Origin: Salegentibacter echinorum
GTDB lineage: Bacteria > Bacteroidota > Bacteroidia > Flavobacteriales > Flavobacteriaceae
Assembly: GCF_900129445.1 (NCBI RefSeq)
Contig: NZ_FQVT01000009.1
Span: forward strand, 1 to 64,000
DNA length: 64,000 nucleotides
Direction: 5' to 3'
Of the stretch, positions 1 to 8,295 are shown in pieces; position 1 is the first letter of the stretch; each line of letters starts with the position of its first letter. A program made the position numbers and the translations under genes. The notes below the pieces were generated by a model, which did not search any database, had not been told where the DNA came from, and was given only the letters and a program-made list of their open reading frames with translations.

Positions 1-2
1 TC

Positions 3-80
3 GAACAAAAACAACGAAATATCTTGAAAATAGCAAGAAAACTCGGATATGAACTTTCTGAAAAACAGTTGGTTACATAA
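3..80 (+). CDS. 3' end of an unidentified gene cut by the window start
   Basis: An open frame enters from the left edge and stops at TAA 78-80. The 25 visible residues are basic and helical, ending in GYELSEKQLVT. I do not recognise the family; a transposase or other DNA-binding C-terminus is possible but not shown. It converges on the his operon, with about 140 bases of repeat-like spacer between. Only the tail is visible, so the call rests on an open frame with ordinary composition. Confidence 0.35.
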   Translation, partial: EQKQRNILKIARKLGYELSEKQLVT

Positions 81-83
81 ATA

Positions 84-119
84 CGTCAATGATAGCGACG
101 CAGGAGCGCGGCAATCTGT
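84..119 (-). repeat. Dispersed repeat R1, copy 1
   Basis: Read on the minus strand this matches copies at 5991-6024 and 25723-25757, with the shared core AGATTGCCGCGCTCCT followed by a GTCG...ATGAC motif. All three copies are in spacers. The rest of the 81-218 spacer holds degenerate heptamers (about 184-210) related to the large array at 25799-25928, and no gene. Confidence 0.7.
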
Positions 120-218
120 AGTGGTTCGGAGTTTGTTATTTGGAGTACTGAATACTGCAAGTAAAAACCTTGACTGCCTACTTGATTGAACTTTGAATTT
201 GGAACCTTAAATCATTTT

Positions 219-836
219 CTAATGTCTTTTTTCTAAAACTTCAGCTATATCTTTTAACGAATAGCCCTTCGCTTTGAGCAAAATGAGGTAATGAAATAAC
301 AAATCTGCACTCTCGTTTAGAAAAAGCTCTTCATTATTATCTTTCGCTTCAATAACAGTTTCTACAGCCTCCTCACCTACTTTTTGGGCAATTTTATTCA
401 TTCCGGCGTCAAAAAGTGAAACCACATACGAGTTCTTATCCTCTCGCAATTCTGGCTCAACTTCGCTCATTCGCTTACGCTTGTCGATAATTCCTTCCAA
501 CTGCGATAAAAACCCAAAATTAGGCTTATTTTCTTCTCCCCAACAGGTATCTGTTCCTTTGTGACAGGTAGGTCCTTCTGGATTCACACTAACTAATAAA
601 GTATCATTATCGCAATCATTTTTAATAGCTATCAAATGAAGAAAATTACCACTTTCCTCTCCTTTGGTCCACAACCTATTTTTAGATCTGCTAAAAAAAG
701 TAACTTTCTTGGTTTCGTTGGTTTTAAAAAAAGCTTCTTCATTCATATACCCCAACATTAGGACATTTTTTGTAGAAGCATCCTGAATTATCGCTGGAAC
801 TAATCCGTCGCTGTTTTTATTAAAATCTATGTTCAT
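219..836 (-). CDS. hisIE: Bifunctional phosphoribosyl-AMP cyclohydrolase / phosphoribosyl-ATP pyrophosphatase
   Basis: Catalyses steps 2 and 3 of histidine synthesis: PR-ATP to PR-AMP, then ring opening to ProFAR. The HisI domain covers residues 1-105, with the acidic metal motif DCDND at 74-78 and cysteines at 75, 91 and 98 (CHKGTDTCWG at 91-100) that match the zinc and magnesium sites of the family. The HisE domain covers about 110-205, with EEAVE at 155-159 and ESAD at 175-178. The length of 205 residues is normal for the fusion. It is the last gene of the his operon; the 136-base gap to hisF is repeat sequence. Confidence 0.97.
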   Translation of the reverse strand: MNIDFNKNSDGLVPAIIQDASTKNVLMLGYMNEEAFFKTNETKKVTFFSRSKNRLWTKGEESGNFLHLIAIKNDCDNDTLLVSVNPEGPTCHKGTDTCWGEENKPNFGFLSQLEGIIDKRKRMSEVEPELREDKNSYVVSLFDAGMNKIAQKVGEEAVETVIEAKDNNEELFLNESADLLFHYLILLKAKGYSLKDIAEVLEKRH

Positions 837-879
837 ATCGATATTTTTAATGAATAAGAATAGAGAAGAAAGAGCAAAG

Positions 880-962
880 AATAGAGATACAATATTTCAC
901 AGCTCTTTTTTCTATCCTCTATTTTCTCTTATCTTTGGTCTATTTTCTATCCTCTTTTTTCT
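880..962. repeat. AT-rich spacer repeat (AGAGGATAGAAAATAGA-type)
   Basis: The hisF-hisIE gap holds two near copies of a purine-rich unit, which read on the minus strand as AGAGGATAGAAAATAGA and AGAAAATAGAGGATAGA. A short plus-strand frame over this stretch has low-complexity Phe/Leu composition and is not a gene. It is one of several unrelated repeats in the his spacers. Confidence 0.5.
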
Positions 963-972
963 TTTTTATAAC

Positions 973-1728
973 TTACAACCTAACTTCCACACCATTTTCA
1001 CGAAGTTCTTCCTTTAAATCTTTAATTTCTATTTCTTTAAAGTGAAAAACACTGGCAGCCAAAGCGGCATCGGCTTTTCCTATTTTAAAAGCATCGGTAA
1101 AATGCTGCATATTCCCTGCTCCGCCAGAAGCAATTATAGGAATTTTTAATGCTGAAGATAAAACCGCCAAAGCTTCATTGGCAAACCCCGCTTTTGTCCC
1201 GTCATTATTCATCGAAGTAAATAGGATTTCCCCCGCACCTCGCTCTTCTACTTCTTTTGCCCATTGAAACAAATTAAGGTCGGTTGGAACTTTTCCACCA
1301 ACCAGGTGTACCATCCATTCGCCATTAATTTGTTTTGCATCTATGGCCACGGTGATACACTGACTGCCAAACTTAGCGGATAGTTGATTAATTAAATCTG
1401 GGTTCTTTACTGCTGAAGAGTTTATTGAAACTTTATCGGCGCCGTTTTTAAGCAAAATATCCACATCTTCCACAGAAGAGATTCCCCCGCCCACGGTAAA
1501 GGGTATATTTACTTTTTCAGCTACCCTTCGCACTAAATTGGCCAGGGTTTTTCGTTTTTCTTCCGTAGCAGAAATATCGAGAAAGACCAATTCATCAGCA
1601 CCAGATGTTGCGTAAATTTTAGCCAACTCTACAGGATCACCAGCATCCCTAAGGTTTACAAAGTTCACTCCTTTTACGGTTCTACCATCTTTAATATCCA
1701 GGCAGGGAATAATTCTTTTTGTTAGCAT
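973..1728 (-). CDS. hisF: Imidazole glycerol phosphate synthase cyclase subunit
   Basis: A TIM-barrel subunit that uses ammonia from HisH to turn PRFAR into imidazole glycerol phosphate and AICAR. Catalytic Asp11 lies in [10 protein letters not shown] and Asp130 in TVAIDAKQ; the phosphate-binding loops FTVGGGIS and IIASGGAG are both present. At 251 residues it is full length. It follows hisA after a 55-base gap that contains TTAGAAG-type heptamers. Confidence 0.98.
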   Translation of the reverse strand: MLTKRIIPCLDIKDGRTVKGVNFVNLRDAGDPVELAKIYATSGADELVFLDISATEEKRKTLANLVRRVAEKVNIPFTVGGGISSVEDVDILLKNGADKVSINSSAVKNPDLINQLSAKFGSQCITVAIDAKQINGEWMVHLVGGKVPTDLNLFQWAKEVEERGAGEILFTSMNNDGTKAGFANEALAVLSSALKIPIIASGGAGNMQHFTDAFKIGKADAALAASVFHFKEIEIKDLKEELRENGVEVRL

Positions 1729-1783
1729 TTTTTCAATTTAAAGTATAAAGTTAGAAATACGAAATTAGAAGTTTGCGCTATAT

Positions 1784-2545
1784 CTATTCAGATTTGATTA
1801 TATATCTCTCCAATTCTTTTAGCTGAATACGGCCTTCGTAAATCGCTTTACCAATAATAGTTCCTTCGCAACCAATTTCGGCCAGTTTGGGTAGCTCTTT
1901 AAAAGTGGAAATTCCACCGGAAGCGATTAGATGTAAAGATTGCTGCTCCTTCTCGACTGCGCTCGAAGTGACAGCAGTTTCCTCTAAAATTCGCCGATAA
2001 AGTTCAAAAGAAGGTCCCTCTAACATTCCGTCCTTAGAAATATCGGTGCAAATCACATATTTCACGCCTTCTTGCTGATATTTCTGAATAAATGGGATTA
2101 GTTCTTTTTTACTTTCTTCCTGCCAACCGCTTATCGCAATTTTTTCATTGTTGGCATCGGCACCCAAAATTATTTTTTCTGAACCATATTTTTGTAACCA
2201 ATTTTTAAAGGTTTCGGGATCTTTTATAGCGATACTCCCACCCGTAATTTGATTCGCGCCAGATTCAAATGCGATTTTCAAATCTTCATCAGACTTTAGT
2301 CCTCCTCCAAAATCTATCTTCAAGCTAGTTTTAGAAGCGATTTCTTCTAAAATCCTGTAATTCACAATATGTTTTGATTTTGCACCATCCAAATCTACCA
2401 AATGCAAATATTCAATTCCGTGGGCTTCGAAGTTTTTCGCCACTTCCAAGGGATTTTCATTATAAATTTTTTTGGTATTATAATCGCCTTTGGAAAGCCT
2501 TACACACTTTCCTTCAATAATATCTATCGCCGGTATAATTCTCAT
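1784..2545 (-). CDS. hisA: ProFAR isomerase, with an in-frame repeat insertion
   Basis: Isomerises the aminoaldose ProFAR to the aminoketose PRFAR. The (beta/alpha)8 barrel has catalytic Asp8 (IPAIDII) and Asp130 (ILGADAN), with phosphate loops IDFGGGL and IASGGIS. Between helix ELYRRILEE and strand LHLIASGG there are about 14 extra residues (190-203, [14 protein letters not shown]). Their DNA is a known-looking dispersed palindrome with core TCGACTGCGCTCGA. The frame is intact and all catalytic residues are kept, so the enzyme is probably active; the insertion lies at the loop before beta-strand 8. Confidence 0.97.
   Translation of the reverse strand: MRIIPAIDIIEGKCVRLSKGDYNTKKIYNENPLEVAKNFEAHGIEYLHLVDLDGAKSKHIVNYRILEEIASKTSLKIDFGGGLKSDEDLKIAFESGANQITGGSIAIKDPETFKNWLQKYGSEKIILGADANNEKIAISGWQEESKKELIPFIQKYQQEGVKYVICTDISKDGMLEGPSFELYRRILEETAVTSSAVEKEQQSLHLIASGGISTFKELPKLAEIGCEGTIIGKAIYEGRIQLKELERYIIKSE
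1937..1978 (-). repeat. Palindromic repeat inserted inside hisA
   Basis: A 42-base stretch contains CTTCTCGACTGCGCTCGAAG, with TCGA...TCGA symmetry, flanked by TGCTG and CAGCA arms. It encodes hisA residues 190-203, which have no counterpart in the usual HisA alignment. The sequence resembles intergenic repeats common in Bacteroidota genomes (recalled knowledge). A multiple-of-three length keeps the gene open. Confidence 0.7.
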
Positions 2546-2547
2546 TT

Positions 2548-2577
2548 GAAGTTAGAAGTTAGAGGTTAGAGGTTAAG
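2548..2577. repeat. TTAGAGG/TTAGAAG heptamer run
   Basis: Tandem heptamers (GTTAGAAGTTAGAGGTTAGA) fill the gap between hisA and the four-helix-bundle gene and overlap the latter's stop. Related runs occur at about 1748-1772, 11626-11665, 15028-15045 and 25513-25540, all in spacers next to gene ends. Confidence 0.7.
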
Positions 2578-2938
2578 AACCTTTATTCTTTTGATTTCGT
2601 CTTACGGTATTAATGGACGCTACTATAATAGCCAATATTTCCTCGGCTTCCTTATGTAACTTTTGAGCAATCTTAATTTCCTGATCTTTCATTATTTCCA
2701 TAAATAATTCAAGAAAATACATGCTTTCATCCGCCTCCTCTTCCACAATTTTAAGTTTATTGATAAAATCAGCGGTCGATTTCGCTCGTTGCGAAGCTCT
2801 ATAATTGGCACCAACAGAGCTGGAGCAACGTATAAGTTGATTAGCGTATGCATTGTATTCTCGCGAATATGGAATTCTTCTACAGAAAAACCAACACTCT
2901 AAAGCAAATTTTTTAGTTCTAATCTTCATATCTTGCAT
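2573..2938 (-). CDS. Four-helix-bundle protein (23S rRNA intervening-sequence family)
   Basis: The 121-residue all-helical protein has the features of the S23 / IVS-protein family: an N-terminal KIRTKKFALECWFFCRRIP, the central SSSVGANYRASQRAKS motif, and a conserved acidic EEADES segment. Family members occur inside 23S rRNA intervening sequences, near retroelements (as Avd-like proteins) and as stand-alone genes; a nucleic-acid-binding role is likely but the cellular function is unknown. It sits between hisH and hisA in the same orientation, flanked by heptamer repeats, and has no known link to histidine synthesis. It looks like an acquired insertion that is co-transcribed. Confidence 0.9.
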   Translation of the reverse strand: MQDMKIRTKKFALECWFFCRRIPYSREYNAYANQLIRCSSSVGANYRASQRAKSTADFINKLKIVEEEADESMYFLELFMEIMKDQEIKIAQKLHKEAEEILAIIVASINTVRRNQKNKGS

Positions 2939-2964
2939 AACTTCTAACTTTTAATTTTGTATTT

Positions 2965-3606
2965 CTAACTTTCCAAAAAATTCTTTAAAATCTTCTCGCC
3001 TGCATCACTGCTTTTTTCGGGATGAAATTGTACACCATAAAAATTATCTTTTTGAATAGCCGAGGTATATTCCACCCCATAATTCGTGGAAGCTATGGTT
3101 TCTTCGCATTCTTTTACATAAAAGCTATGTACCAAATAAACGAATTCCTGTTCTGAAATCCCCTCAAATAACTTAGATTTTAAATCGAAAATTCGGTTCC
3201 AACCAATTTGTGGCACTTTTAAGCCGTTATTAAATTTTACCACCTCTGCCTTAAAAATCCCCAATCCTTTCGTATCGCCTTCTTCACAGTAATCGCACAT
3301 TAATTGCATTCCCAGGCATATCCCCAAAACCGGTTGTTTTAAAGTAGGAATCACCTTATCCAGCCCCGTCTTTTTCAGCATTTTCATGGCGCTACTCGCC
3401 TCACCTACACCTGGAAAAATAACCTTATCTGCCAACCTGATTTCTTCGGCATCGCTGCTTAAAATAGCATTATATCCTAACCGCTTTGCTGCAAATTTTA
3501 AACTCTGAATATTCCCAGCGCCGTAATCTATAATTACTAAATCAACGCCCCCTCTAACTCCCCCGAAGGGGGAGGACGTTTCAATCTCTTTTTCTGAAAT
3601 TCTCAA
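2965..3606 (-). CDS. hisH: Imidazole glycerol phosphate synthase glutaminase subunit
   Basis: A class I glutamine amidotransferase that feeds ammonia to HisF. Cys97 (GICLGMQ), His195 and Glu197 (VQFHPEKS) form the triad. The canonical N-terminus VIIDYGAGNIQS begins only at residue 24. The preceding 23 residues include SSPFGGVRGG, the translation of a dispersed GC-rich repeat. No ATG, GTG or TTG lies between the repeat and the VIIDYG core, so translation apparently starts at the ATG at 3606 and reads through the repeat. This suggests an insertion just after the original start codon. Confidence 0.96.
   Translation of the reverse strand: MRISEKEIETSSPFGGVRGGVDLVIIDYGAGNIQSLKFAAKRLGYNAILSSDAEEIRLADKVIFPGVGEASSAMKMLKKTGLDKVIPTLKQPVLGICLGMQLMCDYCEEGDTKGLGIFKAEVVKFNNGLKVPQIGWNRIFDLKSKLFEGISEQEFVYLVHSFYVKECEETIASTNYGVEYTSAIQKDNFYGVQFHPEKSSDAGEKILKNFLES
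3544..3580 (-). repeat. GC-rich dispersed repeat R2 inside the hisH 5' end
   Basis: The plus strand reads CTAACTCCCCCGAAGGGGGA here, a perfect short hairpin in an otherwise AT-rich operon. It encodes hisH residues 11-21. A related copy in inverted orientation lies 50 bases away at 3630-3660. Confidence 0.75.
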
Positions 3607-3629
3607 ATTATATCAAATTAATAGTTTTT

Positions 3630-3660
3630 TATTCCCCCTTCGGGGGCTAGGGGGTTTACA
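3630..3660 (+). repeat. Dispersed repeat R2, inverted copy at the hisB stop
   Basis: CCCCCTTCGGGGGCTAGGGG is the inverted relative of the copy in the hisH 5' end. It abuts the hisB stop codon (3656-3658), and the repeat edge overlaps that codon. The two copies could pair in the mRNA and enclose the hisH start. Confidence 0.7.
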
Positions 3661-4795
3661 ACATTCCTTTTGTAGAAGGAAGGATCATTTTTTCTGCATC
3701 TCGTTTTACGGCCATTTTAATAGCTTTGGCAAAAGCTTTAAAAATAGCTTCAATTTTATGATGTTCGTTTTGGCCTTCTGCTTTTACATTTAAATTGGCT
3801 TTAGCACCATCGGTAAAAGATTTAAAAAAGTGGTAGAACATTTCAGTAGGCATTTTACCAACCATTTCCCGTTTAAAATCAGCTTCCCATACAATCCAGT
3901 TTCTTCCGCCAAAATCTATCGCTACCTGTGCCAGGCAGTCGTCCATAGGTAGGCAAAATCCATATCGTTCTATGCCCAGTTTATCGCCCAGGGCTTTGCT
4001 AAAAAGCTCTCCCAGGGCAATCGCCGTATCTTCTATGGTATGATGCTCATCTACTTCCAAATCGCCTTTAACCTGAATTTCTAGATCCATTTGTCCATGT
4101 CGCGCGATTTGATCCAGCATATGGTCAAAAAAGGATATTCCGGTACTTATTTTAGAATTACCGGTTCCATCTAAATTAAGTTTTATAAAAATATCGGTCT
4201 CGTTGGTCTTTCTACTAATTTCTGCCACGCGGTCTTCCAGTTTTAGAAACTCGTAAATAGCTTTCCAACTTCCGGTTTTTAAAACGATGCTTTCTTTGAC
4301 TATGGCCATTTCATTTTGTACTTCCCCGGTTGCCAAATCCTCGTGCGTATCGATAAAAATTCCTTTTCCACCAAAATTATATGCAAACTCAACATCTGTA
4401 AGTCGGTCGCCAATCATAAAGGAGTGCTCTAAATCATACTCCTCACTATTCAAATACTTCTCCTCCAGCAACCCGGTGTTTGGCTTTCTGGTATGGGCAT
4501 TATCTTTTGCAAAAGTTCTATCCATTAATACTTCACTAAATTCTACACCTTCATTTTTAAAAGTTTTAAGAATAAAATTTTGAATTGGCCAAAAATCGAC
4601 TTCCGGGTAAGCTTCAGTGCCCAAACCATCCTGATTGGTAACCATCACTAATTCAAAATCCAGTTCGGAAGCAATTTTTTTGAGGTAATATAAAGCTTCT
4701 GGATAAAATTCTAACTTCTCTATGCTATCCACCTGGTAATCTTCCGGCTCGTGAATTAAAGTTCCGTCCCGGTCTATAAATAATACTTTTTTCAT
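3656..4795 (-). CDS. hisB: Bifunctional histidinol-phosphatase / imidazole glycerol phosphate dehydratase
   Basis: Carries out the dehydration and the later dephosphorylation steps of the pathway. The N-terminal HAD phosphatase starts at [12 protein letters not shown] (catalytic Asp8 and Asp10). An upstream ATG at 4816 would add seven residues not typical of the family, so 4795 is chosen. The zinc loop of the Escherichia coli enzyme (CxH...CxC) is replaced by [14 protein letters not shown] (about 92-105) with no cysteine. The C-terminal dehydratase, from about 190, has FFDHML and the manganese motif DEHHTIEDT at 249-257. The ending LPSTKGML is normal. Confidence 0.97.
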   Translation of the reverse strand: MKKVLFIDRDGTLIHEPEDYQVDSIEKLEFYPEALYYLKKIASELDFELVMVTNQDGLGTEAYPEVDFWPIQNFILKTFKNEGVEFSEVLMDRTFAKDNAHTRKPNTGLLEEKYLNSEEYDLEHSFMIGDRLTDVEFAYNFGGKGIFIDTHEDLATGEVQNEMAIVKESIVLKTGSWKAIYEFLKLEDRVAEISRKTNETDIFIKLNLDGTGNSKISTGISFFDHMLDQIARHGQMDLEIQVKGDLEVDEHHTIEDTAIALGELFSKALGDKLGIERYGFCLPMDDCLAQVAIDFGGRNWIVWEADFKREMVGKMPTEMFYHFFKSFTDGAKANLNVKAEGQNEHHKIEAIFKAFAKAIKMAVKRDAEKMILPSTKGML

Positions 4796-4876
4796 AACTT
4801 TATTTATGCTCTGCACATATTTCAGAGCCTTTTATTTAGTAATGTTTCTCAATATTTTAGAAAAAGCGTTTCGAAA

Positions 4877-5923
4877 TTACTCAAGGCTCTTCAGCGCTTT
4901 AATTAATTTCTCAATCTCTTCTTTAGTTCCAACTGTAAAACGCAGGGTATTTTCACAAAGTGCCTGCGTAGTCCTATTTCTAATCACGATGCCTTTTTCT
5001 AATAATTGCTGATATCTTTTGTTGGCATCATCAACTTTTACCAATATAAAATTAGCATTAGAAGGATAAGATTTTTTCACAGTACGCACTTCAAGTAAAG
5101 CTTTATATAAAACATCCCTTTGATCAACTAGATCAGCTATTTCCGCATTTACTTCATCCATATTCGACACCCTATTTAGAGCGCGTTCCTGGGTGAGTGC
5201 ATTTACATTATATGGCGGTTTAATTTTGTTGAGCACCTGTATGATTTCCTGGGCAGCAAAACAAAGTCCCAACCTAATTCCTGCCATTCCATAAGCCTTG
5301 GATAAGGTTTGCGTAATGACCAAATTTGGAAAATCATTAAGCTTACTAATCCAACTTTCTTCCGAAGAAAAATCAATATAAGCCTCGTCGATAATTATGA
5401 GTCCGTTGAAATTTTCTAATAGTTCCAGTATTTTTTCTTCAGCAAAAGCATTACCGGTAGGATTATTGGGAGAGCACAAAAATATCATTTTCGTGTTTGC
5501 ATCTATCGTTCGTAGAATCTCCTGTAAATTAGGCTGGAAATCTTTGGATAACTGAACCTCTCTATTCTCAATATTATTGATATCAGCCAGTACTTTATAC
5601 ATTCCATAAGTGGGCGGCAGCGTAATCACATTGTCCTGTCCCGGTTCACAAAAAGCACGATAGAGTAGATCCAGGACTTCATCACTGCCATTGCCCAAGA
5701 GAATACTTTCTGGTCCTATCGAATTCATTTTAGCCAACTCAGACTTTAGACTGCGTTGCTGTGGATCTGGATAGCGATTTACGTCGGTTTGAAAGGGGTT
5801 TTCATTGGCGTCTAAAAACACCATTTCAGAGCCTGTAGCTTTAAATTCATCCCGGGCAGAGGAATAAGGTTGCAACTTCGCTACGTTGGGCCTTACCAGG
5901 TTATTTATATTGAAATTTATCAT
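4877..5923 (-). CDS. hisC: Histidinol-phosphate aminotransferase
   Basis: A fold-type I PLP enzyme that transfers the amino group from glutamate to imidazole acetol phosphate. The Schiff-base lysine is Lys209 in TLSKAYGMAG. The PLP-contacting motifs SPNNPTG (about 151-157) and IIDEAYIDF (about 178-186) and the C-terminal RFTVG arginine are present. At 348 residues it is full length. It lies between hisD (125-base repeat-containing gap) and hisB (about 80-base gap). Confidence 0.97.
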   Translation of the reverse strand: MINFNINNLVRPNVAKLQPYSSARDEFKATGSEMVFLDANENPFQTDVNRYPDPQQRSLKSELAKMNSIGPESILLGNGSDEVLDLLYRAFCEPGQDNVITLPPTYGMYKVLADINNIENREVQLSKDFQPNLQEILRTIDANTKMIFLCSPNNPTGNAFAEEKILELLENFNGLIIIDEAYIDFSSEESWISKLNDFPNLVITQTLSKAYGMAGIRLGLCFAAQEIIQVLNKIKPPYNVNALTQERALNRVSNMDEVNAEIADLVDQRDVLYKALLEVRTVKKSYPSNANFILVKVDDANKRYQQLLEKGIVIRNRTTQALCENTLRFTVGTKEEIEKLIKALKSLE

Positions 5924-5990
5924 TTTATAATATTAAATCAGATTAAAAAGTTATTGTGATTTCCGAAACCACCAATTGCAAGTCAACCAC

Positions 5991-6024
5991 AGATTGCCGC
6001 GCTCCTTTGTCGTTCCCAATGACG
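5991..6024 (+). repeat. Dispersed repeat R1, copy 2 (hisD-hisC gap)
   Basis: AGATTGCCGCGCTCCTTTGT followed by CGTTCCCAATGACG matches the copies at 84-119 and 25723-25757. It fills the centre of the 125-base hisD-hisC spacer and is therefore transcribed within the operon. Confidence 0.75.
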
Positions 6025-6048
6025 AGGTATATTGTCACTTTTAAACAT

Positions 6049-7332
6049 TTATTCCAATTCCTTTAAACGTAAACTAACAGCATTCTTATGAGCGTGTAAA
6101 CCTTCAGCTTCAGCCATAATTTCTATTGCCGGTCCAATTTTTTTAATACCTTCTTTGGAAATCTTTTGAAAAGTCATGCTTTTTAAAAAGCTATCCAGGT
6201 TCACTCCGCTATATTGTTTGGCATAGGCATTAGTAGGTAAGGTGTGATTGGTACCTGAAGCATAATCCCCTGCACTCTCTGGAGTAAAGCTCCCTATAAA
6301 TACAGAGCCGGCATTTTGTATTCCTTCCACATAAAAATCTTCGTTCTTTGCAGCAACGATAAAGTGCTCCGGACCATACTCATTAATAAGTTTAAGCGCT
6401 GCTTTGTCATCTTGAAGATACACAAGTCTTGAGTTCTCTATTGACTTATTGGCTATATCTTTGCGTGGAGTTACTTCAAGTTGAGCTTCAACTTCTTTTT
6501 CTACTTTTTTCAGTAGATCTTTAGCGGTAGTTACAAAAATAACCTGGCTATCGGTGCCGTGTTCGGCCTGGCTCAAAAGGTCTGAAGCTATAAACGAAGC
6601 ATTCGCGGTTTCATCTGCAAAAACCAATAATTCTGAAGGACCTGCCGGCATATCTATGGCCACATTGTACTTTGTAGCCAGTTGTTTGGCGACGGTTACA
6701 AATTGATTTCCAGGGCCAAATATTTTATAAACCTTAGGCACGGTTTGGGTTCCAAAAGTCATTGCGGCAATAGCTTGAATCCCTCCTATTTTAAAGATTT
6801 TTGTCACGCCACAAAGCGCTGCGGTGTATAAAATGGCGGGATTTATCTGGCCATTTTTATCAGGAGGGGTACAAAGTACAATCTCCTTACAACCGGCAAT
6901 TGACGCCGGAGCTGCCAACATTAAAATCGTGGAAAACAAGGGGGCACTTCCCCCGGGAATATAAAGTCCCACTTTTTGAATAGGGCGCTTCTCCTGCCAA
7001 CACAAAACGCCGGGTGAAGTTTCTATTTCAATTTTATTGGTTTTTTGTGCCGCATGAAACTTTTCTATGTTCTTTTTCGCAAGCTTTATCGCTTGTTTTA
7101 ATTCTGAAGAAACCTTTGCTTCCCCGTTTTTAATTTCTTCGGAAGAAACCCGCGTATTTTCCAGGTTAACGCCATCAAATAGCTCTGTATATTTGGCGAC
7201 TGCTTCATTTCCTTTATTCTGAACTTCTAAAAAAACCTGATTTACAGTTTCTTCAATATCTGCCACAGTTTGGGTTGGACGCTTTAAAATATCGGCCCAT
7301 TCAGATTCTTTGGGGTTAACAAACTTTTTCAT
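6049..7332 (-). CDS. hisD: Histidinol dehydrogenase
   Basis: A zinc enzyme that oxidises histidinol to histidine in two NAD-dependent steps. Visible motifs are the zinc ligands in SQAEHGTDSQ, the catalytic pair in GPEHFIV, the aspartate in AGDYASGTNHTLPT, and the C-terminal zinc histidine in GLHAHKNAV. The nucleotide-binding loop YIPGGSAP is intact. The length of 427 residues is standard. Its start codon abuts the end of hisG at 7332, so the two are probably translationally coupled. Confidence 0.98.
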   Translation of the reverse strand: MKKFVNPKESEWADILKRPTQTVADIEETVNQVFLEVQNKGNEAVAKYTELFDGVNLENTRVSSEEIKNGEAKVSSELKQAIKLAKKNIEKFHAAQKTNKIEIETSPGVLCWQEKRPIQKVGLYIPGGSAPLFSTILMLAAPASIAGCKEIVLCTPPDKNGQINPAILYTAALCGVTKIFKIGGIQAIAAMTFGTQTVPKVYKIFGPGNQFVTVAKQLATKYNVAIDMPAGPSELLVFADETANASFIASDLLSQAEHGTDSQVIFVTTAKDLLKKVEKEVEAQLEVTPRKDIANKSIENSRLVYLQDDKAALKLINEYGPEHFIVAAKNEDFYVEGIQNAGSVFIGSFTPESAGDYASGTNHTLPTNAYAKQYSGVNLDSFLKSMTFQKISKEGIKKIGPAIEIMAEAEGLHAHKNAVSLRLKELE

Positions 7333-8195
7333 TACAATACCATTTTTTCGATTGGAGCCACCAAAATCCCCTCAGCTCCCTGTTCTTTCAATTCGTCTAT
7401 TACTTCCCAAAACCGCTCTTCATTTATCACTGTATGAATAGAGCTCCAACCATCTTTTGCTAAAGGTAATACTGTGGGGCTGCGCATTCCCGGCAATAAT
7501 TCAATTATATCATACAATTTTTCATTTGGGGCATTAAGCAGAATATATTTTGAAGTCCGAGCATTTAACACAGATTTTAAACGAAACTGTAACTTTTCCA
7601 AAATGGCTTTTCTCTCTTCTGAAATTTTTGGGGAAATTGCTAACACTGCTTCACTTTTTAGCATTACCTCTACTTCTTTTAAGCCATTTTTAAAAAGGGT
7701 GCTACCACTAGAAACTATATCACAAATCCCATCGGCCAGGCCAATATTAGGCGCAATTTCTACAGAACCATTAATTATATGAAGATCTGCCGAAATTCCC
7801 TTGCGTTCTAAAAATTCATTCACAGTATTTGGGTAGGAAGTTGCGATTTTCTTTCCGTCTAAATCCTCAATACTATTGTATGCTAAAGACTTAGGCACTG
7901 CCAGGGAAACACGACATTTAGAGAAACCTAATTTCTCACCTTTAACAATATCTTTACCCTTTTCAATAAGTACATTTTCACCTATAATAGCAACATCTAC
8001 CACACCATCTCTTAAATACTGAGGAATGTCACCATTTCTTAAATACATCACTTCCAGGGGAAAGTTTCGCGAAGAAGCTTTTAGTTGTTCTTTTCCATTA
8101 TCGATAGAAATTCCGGCATCTTTTAAGATCTTTAAAGAATCTTCGTTTAGGCGTCCCGATTTCTGAATAGCAATCCTTAGTTTTTCCTGACTCAT
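7332..8195 (-). CDS. hisG: ATP phosphoribosyltransferase, long form
   Basis: The first, committed step of histidine synthesis: ATP plus PRPP to PR-ATP. The 287-residue length and C-terminal ACT-like domain (about 215-287, ending GILVAPIEKMVL) mark the long HisG form, which is histidine-inhibited and needs no HisZ. The PRPP-binding segment is ICDIVSSGSTLFKNGL. It is the first structural gene after the leader peptide and attenuator, 60 bases downstream of the attenuator T-run. Confidence 0.97.
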   Translation of the reverse strand: MSQEKLRIAIQKSGRLNEDSLKILKDAGISIDNGKEQLKASSRNFPLEVMYLRNGDIPQYLRDGVVDVAIIGENVLIEKGKDIVKGEKLGFSKCRVSLAVPKSLAYNSIEDLDGKKIATSYPNTVNEFLERKGISADLHIINGSVEIAPNIGLADGICDIVSSGSTLFKNGLKEVEVMLKSEAVLAISPKISEERKAILEKLQFRLKSVLNARTSKYILLNAPNEKLYDIIELLPGMRSPTVLPLAKDGWSSIHTVINEERFWEVIDELKEQGAEGILVAPIEKMVL

Positions 8196-8257
8196 ATTTT
8201 AATTTTTCTTATACCTCACAGTCCCGAATAGCTATCAAGACCGTAGGGTTTCTTTTT

Positions 8258-8295
8258 AATAAACAAAAAACCCGTTTGAATAGCTCAAACGGGTT
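8258..8295 (-). terminator. his attenuator (intrinsic terminator)
   Basis: On the minus strand AACCCGTTTGA pairs perfectly over 11 bp with TCAAACGGGTT around a 5-base loop, followed by TTTTTTGTTTATT. It lies between the His-rich leader ORF and hisG, so it can stop transcription before the structural genes. Its 5' arm overlaps the antiterminator partner at 8283-8291. Confidence 0.9.

Noticed and set aside
829-1017. Plus-strand 62-residue frame between hisIE and hisF
   Set aside because: Low-complexity Phe/Leu translation of the AGAGGATAG repeat; overlaps the 3' end of hisF.
3546-3660. Intrinsic terminator between hisB and hisH
   Set aside because: The GC-rich hairpins lack a following T-run on the minus strand and the operon continues; better read as dispersed repeats.
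4796-4816. Upstream ATG start for hisB
   Set aside because: Adds seven residues before the conserved [12 protein letters not shown] start of the HAD domain.
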